Assembly (NCBI GenBank): GCA_015075005.1
Contig: JABTVC010000001.1
Location: 496,001-560,000 of the forward strand
DNA from: Planctomycetia bacterium
GTDB taxonomy: Bacteria > Planctomycetota > Brocadiia > Brocadiales > Brocadiaceae
Reading direction: 5' to 3'
Length of the DNA stretch: 64,000 nucleotides
Of this stretch, positions 32,007 to 43,016 are shown piece by piece. The translations under genes were made by a program, and so were the position numbers. Each line of letters starts with the position of its first letter. The stretch's first letter is position 1. Under the pieces are notes generated by a model that had not been told where the DNA came from, made no database searches, and saw only the letters and a program-made list of their open reading frames with translations.

Positions 32007-34541
32007 TTATTTGTTTTGCATTAAGTCACTCAGACCTGAACCGTAAAAGATCATTTTATCAAGAGGAAGTTTGAAGTTGATATTAAAGCGTATTCCCTGA
32101 AAATGTGCCCGTGGTTGTTCTGTTTTCACGAGGCCTGTCTTATTATTAAAGCCGAATGGTAATAAATCTGCAGGCCTTCCGTCCATCTGCAAGCGGATCA
32201 TAAGATCCTCACCCTCGCTTAATAATGAAAGTTTCGCCCAGTCATATTTAAAATTTTTCAGGGCTTCCTGGGCAATTTGCATTTGAATACTCTGCTGAAC
32301 GCCAGATGCCCCAGGTACAAGGGTATCAGTACTAAAATTAATAGTGCCGCCTTCTCCGGGTGTCGAATAAAGAAAACCATCAAGGACTTTTATTTACCCA
32401 TTCTTATAACTTATTGGAATACGTCCATTTACTGTACCTTCACCTTCAACACGTGCCAAATTAAACTGCTTTAATAGTGTTGATAGCTTAAGACGATCAC
32501 AGTAACAAATAATATCTAATTCTCTTTTCGCAGATTTTATCTGTAAACCATGCGTGTATACATGTCCTCTACACCAGAAAAAACTAGTCTTTTTAAGAAA
32601 AAGAGACGATAGCGATTCTATCTGAAATTCTACCTCTCCTTCGTTCATTTCAATATCACCCCAGGCAAATCGTTTAAATTCCAAGACCTGACCAGGGTCA
32701 CTCCGGAATTTATATAAATCAGGTATACTCAAGTTTATGTCAATCCCTTCAAGGATCATCTTTTTTTCAGGGGCTTCTATGGTAGCGTTATGCATTGCTA
32801 TAAAACCACGACTTGTTATCGTATTACCAATGGAGGTGCAATTACCGTTAATATCCAGATTGCCCTCGAAAAACGTGCCTGCCAATTGGGGAAAGAACTT
32901 CCCAAGGTCTATATTTGCGGCCTTCCCTGAGTCAGAGGCTTTAAAATCAACCTTTGAAACAAAGCCTCCTTCGTTATTTATTCCCGCCATTCCCGAGAAA
33001 TTAACCCGGAAATCAGGGAGAAAATCTGTGTGCTGGCCTGAGAAGAGGATGTTTAACCCGTCCTGATAAGGGATTGCAGAAATTCTCCCTACATCCATGT
33101 CAGAATATTTTATTTCACCTATAGTACAATATCTTTTTGGCTCATTTTCGAATTTAATTTTATCCATTTCCACCGCTGGATATGGCCATTGAAACGGGAT
33201 TTTGGCGTCTATTTTCCCTACGCGAAGACTTCCCATGGTACATTCCGCATCGGTTATCTTCGCAAAGGCCTTTGTCGCAGGAACCTGTCCACTATCAATG
33301 GAAGAATTACCGGATATCAGGAGACTTGGAATATCGATATGCATATCATCTGAATTATAGTACATATCAGACATTTTCATGGTAAATCGGGTAATACCCT
33401 GTGATCCCTTTCCCTTTCCGTGGATAGAAATACTCTTTGGATGGAAAGAAACCTTGTCTGTCTGCCTGTAAAATCGAAGCGGTGAACCTGAACCTGGCGA
33501 ATTCAAAGAAAAATACCACAGAGATCCTCTTTTCCTGCCTTTAAACAGAAAGGGCAAAGATTCGGAATTGGCAAGTTTTAACCAGGAAAGAGAGTTGGTG
33601 TTTGTTAATTCTTTGTGAATGTTTGCAAGTATTTTTCCCTGTACATCCATCTTATCCGGAGAGATGTGCAGCTTACAACCAGTAGTATTTTCCATGGATA
33701 GTTCTATGGGAACAGGTGACACCATACAAAAACGGGAGAATTTCATGTGAATATCGTCCTGTTTTTTTCTAAATTCTATCGTTAATGGAACGTTACCGGG
33801 GGAATTCTGCACGTGTAATGTATTATATTCAATATTCATATCTGCAAGGTCAATCTTTATACCAAGATCGTTTGTTTTAAAATCATATCGTACGTTCATA
33901 TCTATTGTGGAGGTAATTTTAAGTCCCGGCAGGAGATTTGTCAGATTTGGATATAGCCGTAATTGTAATTCATAGCAAGAAGCGGGTTCGCTTCCCTCAA
34001 TGACAAGAGGTTTCGCTTTCATACTTAATGGGATTCTGAAATTCTCATCTCCTGACTTTACCCTAATGGTGGCATTCCGCACTACAAATTCTCCAAAACG
34101 TATGGGCGGTGTTTGCTGCCGGGAATTGGCCGGCTTTTCCTGCCTTGTATCTGAAGAATCCTGAAAAAGTTTATTAAAATCCATTCCAGGAATAACAATT
34201 GCTCCGTTTTTATATTCCGCCCTTATTTCAATCCCGCTCATGATAATTTTATGAATATGTCTTTTCATCAAACCGGGTAAAGAATAATCGATCCTGACCG
34301 AGTCGCACGATAAAGAGGGATTTTCAAATTCCCCCCATTGAAGAGAGGCTAGATCGAGTCGGCTGAAGCTGAATTTCCGAACTTCACAGGTAGATGTGCT
34401 AAATCCCAAATCTTTCGTAATACGAGGGAAAAGTATCTTTACGAAAAATAAAGGGACAGAAAAATATATACCGTATACGAGAGTAAAAATGATGAGTGCA
34501 ACAAAGAGAAAGCGATATACTATTTTCTTATTCCGATTCAT
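32007..34541 (-). pseudogene. ydbH: YdbH-like AsmA-family intermembrane lipid transport protein, internal stop
   Basis: About 844 codons. An N-terminal membrane anchor (FLFVALIIFTLVYGIYFSV) is followed by a long beta-rich repeating body, as in the TamB/YhdP/YdbH group that bridges the two membranes with a lipid groove. The frame is open from 34541 to 32397, then has a TAA at 32394-32396. The same frame continues at once with IKVLDGFLYSTPGEGGTINF and runs to 32007, ending with FKLPLDKMIFYGSGLSDLMQ. The tail matches what YdbH-like proteins need to meet YnbE. The stop is a single in-frame codon in an A/T-rich context (GGGTAAATAAAAG). It is either a nonsense change or a base error. First gene of ydbH-ynbE-ydbL. 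Confidence 0.82.
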
Positions 34542-34736
34542 AGGAACAATTCCTTTAGCAGAGATTTATCATACCCAATTGTAAGGCCATATAAGCACAA
34601 ATACAAGTATACAATGATAAATTTTCCTTGATAGCCCTTTAAGCACTGCTAGAATGAAGAAAAGAGAAATAGTGTATTTACGATTTATCCTGTAGGAATT
34701 GCAGAAAGAACGGTATCTTTGCAAAGGAGGAGAACT

Positions 34737-34847
34737 ATGGAGGTCGCTTATTTTATTCTCAGTGTGATCTTGTTGATTGTTGTTAGCTTTGTATTCTACG
34801 GGAAGTATCTTTTTAAACGTAAAAAGAATAACAAAGAAGGACTATGA
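34737..34847 (+). CDS. Small single-helix membrane protein, coupled to Trx-NHL gene
   Basis: 36 residues, ATG 34737 after a strong AAAGGAGG. One hydrophobic helix (FILSVILLIVVSFVFYGKYL) is followed by a Lys/Arg-rich tail (KRKKNNKEGL). Its stop overlaps the next start as ATGA, which implies translational coupling. The strong ribosome site and the overlap are the reasons to call it a gene. Family unknown. Confidence 0.6.
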   Translation: MEVAYFILSVILLIVVSFVFYGKYLFKRKKNNKEGL

Positions 34848-36853
34848 CCATGAAAAATATCAGACCTTTTTCATGCCTTTCATCCCAAAAGGCAGCAGTC
34901 TTTATCTTGATATGTGTACTCTTTTTCCTCGGAGGAATGCCTTTGGTATCAGCGCAGAAAAAAAGAAAGCCTGCCCCTGAATTATCGGGTGGCACTGCCT
35001 GGCTCAATACTTTAAAACCTCTGACACTGGCTGATTTAAAGGGCAAGGTCGTGCTCCTTGATTTCTGGACATATTGCTGTATTAACTGCATGCATATCAT
35101 TCCAGACCTCAAAAAATTAGAGGCGAAATATCCCGGAGAATTGGTGATTATCGGGATACATTCTGCAAAATTTGAGAATGAACGGGACGCAGACAATATC
35201 CGGCAGGCCATCCTCCGGTACGAGATTGAACATCCCGTGGTTAACGACAGCAATTTCGCCATTTGGCAAGCATACGGTGTCAGTGCGTGGCCCACGCTCG
35301 TACTGATCGACCCGGAGGGATGCATCGTGGGGTCAGACACCGGCGAGGGGCATTATGATATCCTGGACAAACTCATTGGTGAATTGGTCTCCGATTATCG
35401 TTCAAAAAATCTCATCAATGAGACCCCTATACCACGTTCTTTAGAAAAATACAAACTCGGTCCAAGCACCCTTGCATTTCCTGGCAAGGTACTGGCAGAC
35501 GGTGCATCGAATCGGCTGTTCATTGCGGATTCTAATCACAATCGGATTATGATAACGAATTTGGAAGGTGATGTCCTGGATACGGTTGGCGACGGTGAAT
35601 CAGGCAGGAACGACGGGGCATTTATTGAAGCCCGCTTCAACCACCCACAAGGAATGGCCCTGCATGGGGACATTTTATATGTGGCAGATACAGAGAATCA
35701 CCTTATTCGTACATTGAATTTAAAGGCGGGGACAGTCAAAACAATTGCTGGTACGGGTAAGCAGGCCGGTTTTATGGAGAGCGGTGGAATGGGGACAGTT
35801 TCTCCTCTTAATTCACCCTGGGATATCGTCTTTTCAAAAGGGCAGCTTTATATAGCTATGGCCGGAGCACACCAAATCTGGGTGATGGATTTAGAGACTA
35901 CCGTGTTTCAACCTTTTGCCGGCAGCGGCAAAGAGGGACGCATTGATGGTCCGTTAGATAAGGCGTCTATGGCCCAACCCAGCGGCATTACCCTTTCTGG
36001 TTCGAGGCTCTATTTTGCAGACAGCGAGGTAAGTTCTGTCCGCTACGTGGACCTCGATAAAAAAGAAGTAAAGACGGTTGTAGGAGATGACCTCTTTGTC
36101 TTTGGGGATGTAGACGGCCAGGGGGATGAGGTGCGTTTACAGCATCCCCTTGGTGTATTGAACCACAACGGGCTTATCTATATAGCAGATACCTATAACC
36201 ACAAGATTAAGGTGTTAAATCCTTTGGACAGAACGTGCCGGACGTTCTCAGGTAATGGAAAAGCCGGGCATGTCGATGGTAAAGATCCCCAATTTTACGA
36301 ACCCGGCGGTCTTAGTATTGCAAGTAATAAGCTGTATGTTGCTGATACCAATAACCATGCCATCCGTGTAATAGATATGAAAACCAGGGAGGCGAGTACC
36401 TTGCAGATAAAAGGACTTAAAACAGAAGGTTCAAAAGCTATTCCACAGGCTGAATTGCTGCCCTTTACAAAGGTATTAGATTTACCTTTAAAAACCTTGA
36501 AAACAGATGCAGAGATACAACTAACAGTAAACATAAATTTCCCTGAAGGATATCATCTGAACCCCAATGCCGCACCGGTATATACGGTCGAGGCTGGTAC
36601 AGGTATTCAGATTGAGCAGGGCAAGCGGAAATCAGGGACCGAAAGGTCTGCGTTGCCGGTAAAAATACCCCTCAAGACAGGTTCAGAAGTATTGAGTACA
36701 GACGTAAAAGTCTCTATGAGTTTTTATTATTGCAGGGATGATAATCAGGGGGCGTGTTTCATTGATGCGGTAGTCTGGCGCCTACCCATCAAGATCGACA
36801 AGGATACCGGAGATACAGCGGTAACATTGGACTATGATGTGAAACTGCCGTAG
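34844..36853 (+). CDS. Exported thioredoxin-like / NHL-repeat protein (NHLRC2 type)
   Basis: 669 residues. ATG 34844 overlaps the previous stop; ATG 34850 is also possible. A signal peptide (AVFILICVLFFLGGMPLVSA) is followed by a thioredoxin-like domain (about residues 45-190) with the unusual CCINC redox site in DFWTYCCINCMHIIPDL and the cis-Pro segment VSAWPTLVLIDPEG. About five to six NHL beta-propeller blades follow, with repeats such as LFIADSNHNRIMI, LYVADTENHLIRTL, IYIADTYNHKIKVL and LYVADTNNHAIRVI. The last 130 residues look like a thiol-disulfide interchange/DsbD-like beta domain (YHLNPNAAPVYTVE, SFYYCRDDNQGACF). Probably a periplasmic redox or sensing protein; the substrate is unknown. 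Confidence 0.85.
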   Translation: MTMKNIRPFSCLSSQKAAVFILICVLFFLGGMPLVSAQKKRKPAPELSGGTAWLNTLKPLTLADLKGKVVLLDFWTYCCINCMHIIPDLKKLEAKYPGELVIIGIHSAKFENERDADNIRQAILRYEIEHPVVNDSNFAIWQAYGVSAWPTLVLIDPEGCIVGSDTGEGHYDILDKLIGELVSDYRSKNLINETPIPRSLEKYKLGPSTLAFPGKVLADGASNRLFIADSNHNRIMITNLEGDVLDTVGDGESGRNDGAFIEARFNHPQGMALHGDILYVADTENHLIRTLNLKAGTVKTIAGTGKQAGFMESGGMGTVSPLNSPWDIVFSKGQLYIAMAGAHQIWVMDLETTVFQPFAGSGKEGRIDGPLDKASMAQPSGITLSGSRLYFADSEVSSVRYVDLDKKEVKTVVGDDLFVFGDVDGQGDEVRLQHPLGVLNHNGLIYIADTYNHKIKVLNPLDRTCRTFSGNGKAGHVDGKDPQFYEPGGLSIASNKLYVADTNNHAIRVIDMKTREASTLQIKGLKTEGSKAIPQAELLPFTKVLDLPLKTLKTDAEIQLTVNINFPEGYHLNPNAAPVYTVEAGTGIQIEQGKRKSGTERSALPVKIPLKTGSEVLSTDVKVSMSFYYCRDDNQGACFIDAVVWRLPIKIDKDTGDTAVTLDYDVKLP

Positions 36854-36915
36854 GGTATTTGGTAAGATTTTAGCCGTTTGAAAAATTGCCTTTAAATAAA
36901 CCACTACTGCTTGTT

Positions 36916-36990
36916 CCCAAACTCCTGTTTTGGGTACACAATTGCAGAGAAACTGAGTTTCTCGTCCATTACACTCCCAAACAGGAGTTT
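36916..36990. repeat. Palindromic intergenic repeat with CCCAAACTCCTGTTT arms
   Basis: AAACTCCTGTTTTGGG (36919-36934) is matched in inverted orientation by CCCAAACAGGAGTTT (36976-36990) with a one-base difference. The left arm is itself a small hairpin (CCCAAA...TTTGGG). GAAACTGAGTTTC lies between. The size and structure fit a miniature repeat without coding capacity. Confidence 0.6.
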
Positions 36991-37255
36991 AGGAGGGAGC
37001 AGCTGAAAGATATTTTTCAAAAAGCTAAATGTTTCGATATTTTTAACATGAAAAAACTTCTTGACAAAAGCATTTGGGGTTATTATATTATCTACCATAT
37101 TGGTAGACTTTGTATAAACAACAATTGAAATTGCCATCTTATTGATAGGGGTTGTTATACTGAGAAGGTTAATAGAGTGTGATTTTATTTTAGAATTCCT
37201 AACGATAGATTTAATACTATTCCAATGAAAGAGCTCTGAATCCTGTAGGGATGAA

Positions 37256-37396
37256 ATGATTATAGACGATAGCATAAAACCCCGACGATAAACCCCTAAG
37301 GGGTGATATGGATGTTTTTCCGTGAAATGCCCGGCGTGTCCATTATGTCATTCCTTGGGATTGGGTGTTGTTTTCGATTTTTTCATCTATAATCAT
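37256..37396. repeat. Inverted-repeat element ending in ATGATTATAGA
   Basis: ATGATTATAGA at 37256 and TCTATAATCAT at 37386 are exact inverted copies. Inside is CCCCTAAGGGG (37294), and just outside is a CCCCTTCGGGG hairpin at 37401. It resembles repetitive palindromic spacers common between genes of environmental bacteria. Confidence 0.5.
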
Positions 37397-37940
37397 TTTA
37401 CCCCTTCGGGGTTCTTGTTTTCATATTTTTAATAAATCACAATGAATGAACCCGTTTAGTATAGCCTGGATGGCAGGGGATGGAAAAGTACTATGGAGAA
37501 CCTAAACGGGCACAAAGTTAGAAACGGCGGAAACAGCCAGGGGGATACCTAATGCAACTCGCCATTCCTTGGCCCTGCCAAGCGTTTACCAGGCGCAGAG
37601 GGCACAGCGAAAGACATGATGCGGGGTTCAAGAGTTCACTGCATCCGCCCCCCCTTCTCAACAGCTTTAACCGTTTATTTCCCGATGCCGTTATGATACA
37701 ATTTTCGGTATCGAATTCTGAAGGAGCCTTCTCTGTGATTATCAAAATCTTTACAAATTATCCAGGAATTGCTTTGAGCACCAGGTCAGGCTGGATGGAC
37801 AAAGTTGTCGAAGTTGAAAGGGGTGAAAACGGTTAAAAACATTACACCAATCCGACAACGGTAGGTGTGAAAATGATCTATTAATAAAATTGGATAGGCT
37901 GACCAGTCAACTGGAGGCATGAAAATTCTAGGAGGAAATA

Positions 37941-39612
37941 ATGAGAATTCTTCTGGTTTTAGTTGGCTGATAATCAGTCTTTGTTTTCAACAACATCGTC
38001 TCGTGCAGAAGAAACGGCGGATATGGCAATAAAGGAATCAGAACAACGGTTGGAAAAATTGGAACGACATATCGAGGCACTCGACCGGCGGCTGCAAGCC
38101 TCCGAGCAGGAAAACGCAAGACTTCGTGCCGAAAAACCCGCAATCGTACCGACTAGTTCGCAGCCGGATATCAAAGCATTGGATCAAAGGTGAAAGCTCT
38201 GGAGCAAAGGGTGGCGGTGGAACAGGAACTTCGGCGGAGCTCGCCAAAGAGCACCGACTACGCCTCAGCCGGACATCAAGGCGTTGGATCAAAGGTGAAG
38301 GAACTTGAGCAAAGGGTGGAGGTGCAACAGGAAACTGCGACTGAGCTCGCCAAAAGAGCACCGAAATTCGAGGCGGGCAGATCTGGACTCCAATTCAGCT
38401 CTGCCGATGGCGCAAACTTCTTGAAATTGCGCGGTTCAGTGCAAACAGACGCCAAATTCTTCATAGACGATAAAGATAGGGATAAAAAATCCGATCGAGG
38501 GCAGCAATCTAACGAACAAGTTCCTCCTCAGGCAAGCCCGCCTTCGTTTGGATGGCAGGCTGTTCAAGTACTACGACTTCAAGATTATGCCCGATTTCGG
38601 CGGCAGCAGCGTTCGTCTGAACGATGCCTATATTGACGCCCACTATTTTTCATTCGCCAGTCTCAATATCGGGAAGCAAAAGGCGCCCGTCATTCTGGAA
38701 CGTCTACAGAGTAATGATTCATTAACATTCTTAGAGCGGGCTTACCCCACGTTCCTGGCACCGAACCGTGATGTCGGTATCATGTTTCACGGCGAGTTCG
38801 CCAGGCCGGGCTACAAAACGGAGTATGGCGGCCCCGTGGACTTTAAAAATTTAGTCAGTTATCAACTCGGGGCTTTCAATGGCGCCGGCGACAACGGTTT
38901 CTCAAACAACACGGATATCGACGACGATAAGGAGTTCATCGGCCGCATCTGGGCGCACCCCTTCCAATACAGCGGTTTGTCCCCACTGGAAGGTTTTGGT
39001 ATCGGCGTAAGCGGTACCTGGGAGCATCCGAAGGAAAATAGTCTGTCGAATTTGCCCAGTCCGAACGGACAAAACACGATTGTCGATTATTCGAAACGGG
39101 TAGCCGGCACGACCTCACTTACCGCCGATGGCGATCATTCCCGTGTTTCCCCGCAAGCCTACTGGTACTACGGGCCTTTTGGATTGCTAGGCGAATATGT
39201 GGTGTCGTCTCAAGAGTTGTTAGCCAAGAAAGGCGCCCAGGGGACAGGCTTTCGGCAAGAAAATGAAGCCTGGCATGTCCAGGCTTCCTATGTGGTGACC
39301 GGCGAAAACAATACCTTCCAGAGTGTATCTCCCCGCAATAACTTCGATCCGCGGAATGGGGGATGGGGCGCCCTGCAACTCGCAGCGCGTTGGACTGAAT
39401 TGGACATCGATGATGACACTTTTGCATTCCTGGATCCTAACAAGTCGGTAAACCATGCGTCTACCTGGACTGTGGGTGCAAACTGGTTCCTCAACAAAGC
39501 TATGCGATTCACGGCCAACTATGAGGAAACTTCCTTTGATGGCGGCGCGGCGGGAGGAGGAGATCGTCAGACGGAAAAAATATTCTCCACCCGCTTTCAG
39601 TTGTCATTTTAA
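37941..39612 (+). pseudogene. OprP/OprO-like phosphate-selective porin with N-terminal coiled coil, frameshifted
   Basis: Outer-membrane trimeric porin for anions. ATG 37941 follows AGGAGG. A short signal-like start breaks within ten codons. A coiled-coil stalk then reads EQRLEKLERHIEALDRRLQ, with two Pro/Ala-rich copies of QPDIKALDQ...LEQRV. The beta-barrel reads FEAGRSGLQFSSADGANFLK, LRGSVQTDAKFFIDD, then DGRLFKYYDFKIMPDFGGSS (clean from 38548), LNIGKQKAPVILERLQS and ending FSTRFQLSF with the C-terminal Phe of outer-membrane proteins. Frame breaks occur near 37965, 38190, 38250-38290 and 38490-38550. It is 58 bases upstream of the PstS-like gene, so the pair forms the outer-membrane and periplasmic part of one uptake system. 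Confidence 0.8.
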
Positions 39613-39670
39613 TACAGACACTTGACAGTTTACTTTACAGTTCTTAATTTTTAAAGGAGAAGAGAGAGAG

Positions 39671-40635
39671 ATGAAAGGATTAATTCGTGGTTTGTCGTTA
39701 ATCAGTATTTTGTTCTTGAGCCATACGATTGTATCGGCTCAGGGAAAAGAACCCGTGGGCGCTGTGGGGAGGGAACTCAAAGGCACAGTAACCCTTTCGG
39801 GTGCGTGGGCGATTTATCCCACGGCAGTAGCATGGGGTGCTGCATTCCAGGCATTGCATCCCAAGGTGAAGATCGACGTATCAGCGGGCGGGGCAGGCAA
39901 AGGCGCATCTGATGCCATTACGGGCCTTGTAGATATCGGAATGGTCTCGCGGGACCCTGATCCGTCAGAGATTAAAAAGGGCATTGTCCCCATTTACATC
40001 CTGCATGACGCCATCTTTCCTGCAGTAAGTGAAAAAAATCCGGCGCTTGGCGACCTTTTAAAAAAAGGCGTAAAGAAGAATACCTTGTTTAATCTTTATG
40101 TTAAGGGGTGATAGAGAGCTGGGATGTGGTAGCGGGCAGCAAAATAGGCAAACCTGTACATGTTTATACACGATCCGATTCTTGCGGCGCTGCTGCCAGT
40201 TGGGCAAAATACCTCGGCAATAAAAAGCAGGAAGACTTAAAAGGTGTTGGTATCTATGGTGATCCAGGACTTATTGATGCTGCGAAAAAAGATCCCATTG
40301 GTATTGGCTATGGAAACTTTAGTTTTCTCTTTACGCGTGACGGAACGGTTTTAAAAGGGGTAAAATTGGTACCCATAGACTCTAATGAAAATGGCATTGC
40401 TGATCCGGATGAAGTCTACGAAAATCGTGAAGCAGCGATTAAGGGCATACGGTCCGGCAGATACCCTGCCACACGAAAGAATTACTTCTTCGTCAAGGGT
40501 AAACCTCAAGGCCTGGTAAAGGAATTTATCAAATTTGCCCTTTCCGATGAAGGCGCAAGGATTGTGGATGAGGCGGGAACAAGCCTTCCTATACTTAAGG
40601 AAGAAAGAGAAAAGGTGTTAAAAAGTTTAGATTAA
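39671..40635 (+). pseudogene. PstS-like oxyanion-binding protein, one frameshift
   Basis: About 320 codons from ATG 39671 after AAAGGAGAAGAG. Signal peptide: LIRGLSLISILFLSHTIVSA. Periplasmic ABC-transporter binding protein with SGAWAIYPTAVAWGAAFQAL and SAGGAGKGASDAITGLVDIG, like the first anion-binding loop of PstS. The frame breaks near 40105 (about one base) and continues with HVYTRSDSCGAAASWAKYLG in place of the usual RSDGSGTT loop, so the ligand site differs from classic phosphate-binding PstS. IGIGYGNFSFLF and the closing helix LSDEGARIVDEAGTSLPI are normal. It lies upstream of the pstC-pstA-pstB cluster, but separated from it by five genes. Confidence 0.82.
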
Positions 40636-40657
40636 AACGATGAAAGGAGGTTGTACT

Positions 40658-40891
40658 ATGATAGCAAACAAATTTTTTGCATGCTCCACATGCGGAAACA
40701 AAAAGAAGTTCAGGGTCTTTACGAGCAGCTTTCTGACCATTGAACAGTCTCCGGAAGTAGGGGTAAGGATAGAAAGCGGTGTATTACCTAATTTACGAGA
40801 GAATGACAATTACGTCGAATGCCAGTCGTGCTCTCAAAGATTTGATTGCGATACCGCAAAAGCTATTGGTAAGACACGTATCAAGGAATAG
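40658..40891 (+). CDS. Small zinc-ribbon protein
   Basis: 77 residues from ATG 40658 after AAAGGAGG. Two CXXC pairs (FACSTCGNKKKF and VECQSCSQRFDCD) suggest one zinc ribbon. There is no signal peptide, so it is probably cytoplasmic. Name and function were not recognised. It lies 22 bases after the PstS-like gene and is probably co-transcribed with it. Confidence 0.7.
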   Translation: MIANKFFACSTCGNKKKFRVFTSSFLTIEQSPEVGVRIESGVLPNLRENDNYVECQSCSQRFDCDTAKAIGKTRIKE

Positions 40892-41090
40892 GAATTTCAA
40901 ACCAACCGTAGTGTCACGGCGCGCCTTGCCACTACACTGTTATAAAACTGCCGAAGGTAGCCTGATTTAGGGATGTGTAAATGGGGAAGATCCGTGTAGA
41001 ACAACTTACAAAATGGCTTGGGACATTATCAAATGAAAGAAGATTCTTTACACAAGGAAGTAGAGAAGAACGTTTCTTAAAGGGGGGAAA

Positions 41091-41726
41091 ATGGTGGTAG
41101 ACAAAAAACGAAAAGATGTTCTTGCACAAGAACATAACAGTCAAGACCAGATAAACAGAACCGGGACTAAGAACTGTTCGCGATGCGAGATCTATTATTC
41201 TGAACTTATTGCATCTCAGGAGCAATTGAAACTATCAGAAAATATATTCATGATCGTTGAACTTCTGAGTGGTTGGTCTTTAAATGATCCCTCTGCCTTG
41301 CAACACATCTTTGATCTGGCGCTGGAATCTATTGGAAAAGTCCTCCGTGTGTCTAACGGAACAATTAGCGTAAAACTGGACAGGGAAACCCAGGAATTGG
41401 TTGTTAAAAGCACTATTGGGATAAATAAACAGCATGAGCATTTGAATTCACGCTTTAAAACAGACGAGGGACTGAGAGGCCACGTATTCACGACCGGGGA
41501 GCCTCTCATTATCCCCGATGCACACATCGATACCAGGTGTCGGGTTAAGATACTAGAAATTCGTTCCCGGTTATTAGTGCCCATAAAGACAGGAGGAGGT
41601 ACCGTAGGAGTTATATCTCTGGATTCTCCTGATATAAACTACTTCTCCTTGAGACACATATTGTGGCTGCAGGTAGTCGCCGTCATTTTAGGAAGGGCAA
41701 TAGAAAGGATGGAGCAGAAAGACTGA
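41091..41726 (+). CDS. GAF-domain protein
   Basis: 211 residues, ATG 41091 after AAAGGGGGGA. A polar N-terminal helix with a C..C pair (NCSRCEIYYSELIASQEQLK) is followed by one GAF domain (about residues 65-205): ALESIGKVLRVSNGTISVKL, FKTDEGLRGHVFTTGEPLII and VPIKTGGGTVGVISLDSPD. GAF domains bind cyclic nucleotides, haem or other small ligands. No output domain is present, so it may act by binding a partner. Close to the oxyanion-uptake genes, same strand. Confidence 0.82.
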   Translation: MVVDKKRKDVLAQEHNSQDQINRTGTKNCSRCEIYYSELIASQEQLKLSENIFMIVELLSGWSLNDPSALQHIFDLALESIGKVLRVSNGTISVKLDRETQELVVKSTIGINKQHEHLNSRFKTDEGLRGHVFTTGEPLIIPDAHIDTRCRVKILEIRSRLLVPIKTGGGTVGVISLDSPDINYFSLRHILWLQVVAVILGRAIERMEQKD

Positions 41727-41794
41727 GAAAAACCGCCGAGGATACGATGGTTCGTACCGATTACGGTTTGATTAGGCCTTCGGCTACTTTTTAA

Positions 41795-41823
41795 TGTAGA
41801 GCGAAGAGTCTCTTCGCTCTACA
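41795..41823. repeat. Perfect 14-bp palindrome in 360-bp spacer
   Basis: TGTAGAGCGAAGAG is followed, after one base, by its exact inverse. No T-tract follows, so a terminator is less likely than a repeat arm. The rest of the 41727-42086 spacer has a second small hairpin (CCCCTCTTTTTAGAGGGG, near 41940) and no gene. The cysK ribosome site is at its end. Confidence 0.65.
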
Positions 41824-42086
41824 ACCGCAGCTTTGAAATTCCTTAACATTTAATTAGCCTACCTTTGGTAGCAACTTTAAGCTCCCTTCTAGAAAGAGAG
41901 GCTGGGGGGGTATTGAGGGAAACTTACACACCCCTTTATCCCCTCTTTTTAGAGGGGAATCACAAAAGATTGAATTCTGTACATTAAACAGGCAGGTGCA
42001 AACAGTGTAATCGGCTAATACGTAATATACTGGTAGGATGGGTTAAGCAAAACAAACCCACCTTTACACTTAATCAAGAGGAGAAT

Positions 42087-43016
42087 ATGGGAAGGATATA
42101 TGAAGATATTACAAGAACGATTGGTAATACACCACTCGTCAGATTAAATAATGTTACCAGAGGACTGGAGTCCTCCGTCGTTGCCAAGATGGAATTTTTT
42201 AATCCCATGGCGAGCGTGAAGGACCGCATTGGAATTGCAATGATTGAAGCGGCAGAAAAGGCAGGATTCATTAAGAAAAACACCATCATCATAGAACCTA
42301 CTTCGGGTAATACCGGCATTGCGTTGGCTTTTGTGTCAGCCGCAAGAGGCTATAAGTTGATTTTGACGATGCCGGATACGATGAGTATAGAACGACGTGC
42401 ACTCCTGAAGGCATTTGGTGCGGAAATTGTGTTAACCCCGGGAGCAGAAGGCATGAAGGGTGCGGTAAATAAGGCAGAGGAACTGGTGGAAAACACCCCC
42501 GACTCGTTTATGCCCCAACAATTCAAGAACCCGGCAAACCCAGAAATACACTGCAAGACAACTGCTGAAGAAATATGGAACGATACAGACGGTACAATTG
42601 ATATATTTGTCGGAGGAGTGGGTACAGGGGGGACGATTACCGGTGTTGGCGAGGTCATCAAGAAACGTAAACCTTCATTGAAGATGGTTGCTGTAGAACC
42701 AGCTGACTCACCTGTGCTCTCTGGTGGAAAGCCAGGGCCACACAAAATCCAGGGAATTGGTGCAGGATTTATCCCTGATATCCTTAATATGAAGATAATC
42801 GATGAAATTTTTACGGTCAAAAACGAGCAGGCATTCGCACTCTCACGCCGATTGGCACGGGAAGAAGGGGTACTGGTAGGTATTTCCTCTGGAGCAGCTG
42901 CCTATGCAGCATTGCAGGTGGCAGCAAGGCCAGAAAATAAAGGAAAGCTGATTGTAGTCGTATTTCCAGACACGGGCGAAAGGTACTTGTCTACTGCTTT
43001 GTTTCAGGAATTTTGA
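42087..43016 (+). CDS. cysK: Cysteine synthase A
   Basis: 309 residues, ATG 42087 after AAGAGGAGAA. PLP enzyme that makes cysteine from O-acetylserine and sulfide. The lysine is in [30 protein letters not shown] and [15 protein letters not shown] bind substrate and phosphate, and [13 protein letters not shown] and [12 protein letters not shown] are usual. Intact. Its stop overlaps the chrA start by one base (TGATG), so the two are co-translated. Confidence 0.95.
   Translation: MGRIYEDITRTIGNTPLVRLNNVTRGLESSVVAKMEFFNPMASVKDRIGIAMIEAAEKAGFIKKNTIIIEPTSGNTGIALAFVSAARGYKLILTMPDTMSIERRALLKAFGAEIVLTPGAEGMKGAVNKAEELVENTPDSFMPQQFKNPANPEIHCKTTAEEIWNDTDGTIDIFVGGVGTGGTITGVGEVIKKRKPSLKMVAVEPADSPVLSGGKPGPHKIQGIGAGFIPDILNMKIIDEIFTVKNEQAFALSRRLAREEGVLVGISSGAAAYAALQVAARPENKGKLIVVVFPDTGERYLSTALFQEF

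Larger units (their letters stand above)
36854..37940. other. 1.1 kb non-coding, repeat-rich spacer
   Basis: No convincing gene. Besides the repeats listed separately, it holds a short inverted pair ACCCGTTTAG (37449) with CTAAACGGG (37502) and low-complexity runs of C. Open frames at 36886 and 37552 have no ribosome site and non-protein-like composition. The porin leader starts near 37900. Confidence 0.6.

Noticed and set aside
36886..37128. 80-codon open frame after the Trx-NHL gene
   Set aside because: No ribosome site, covers a palindromic repeat, and composition is not protein-like.
37552..37836. 94-codon open frame before the porin gene
   Set aside because: No start context, and the region is a repeat-rich spacer; no protein motif.
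40981..41100. 39-codon frame before the GAF gene
   Set aside because: Weak start context, and its end overlaps the GAF ribosome site; no support.
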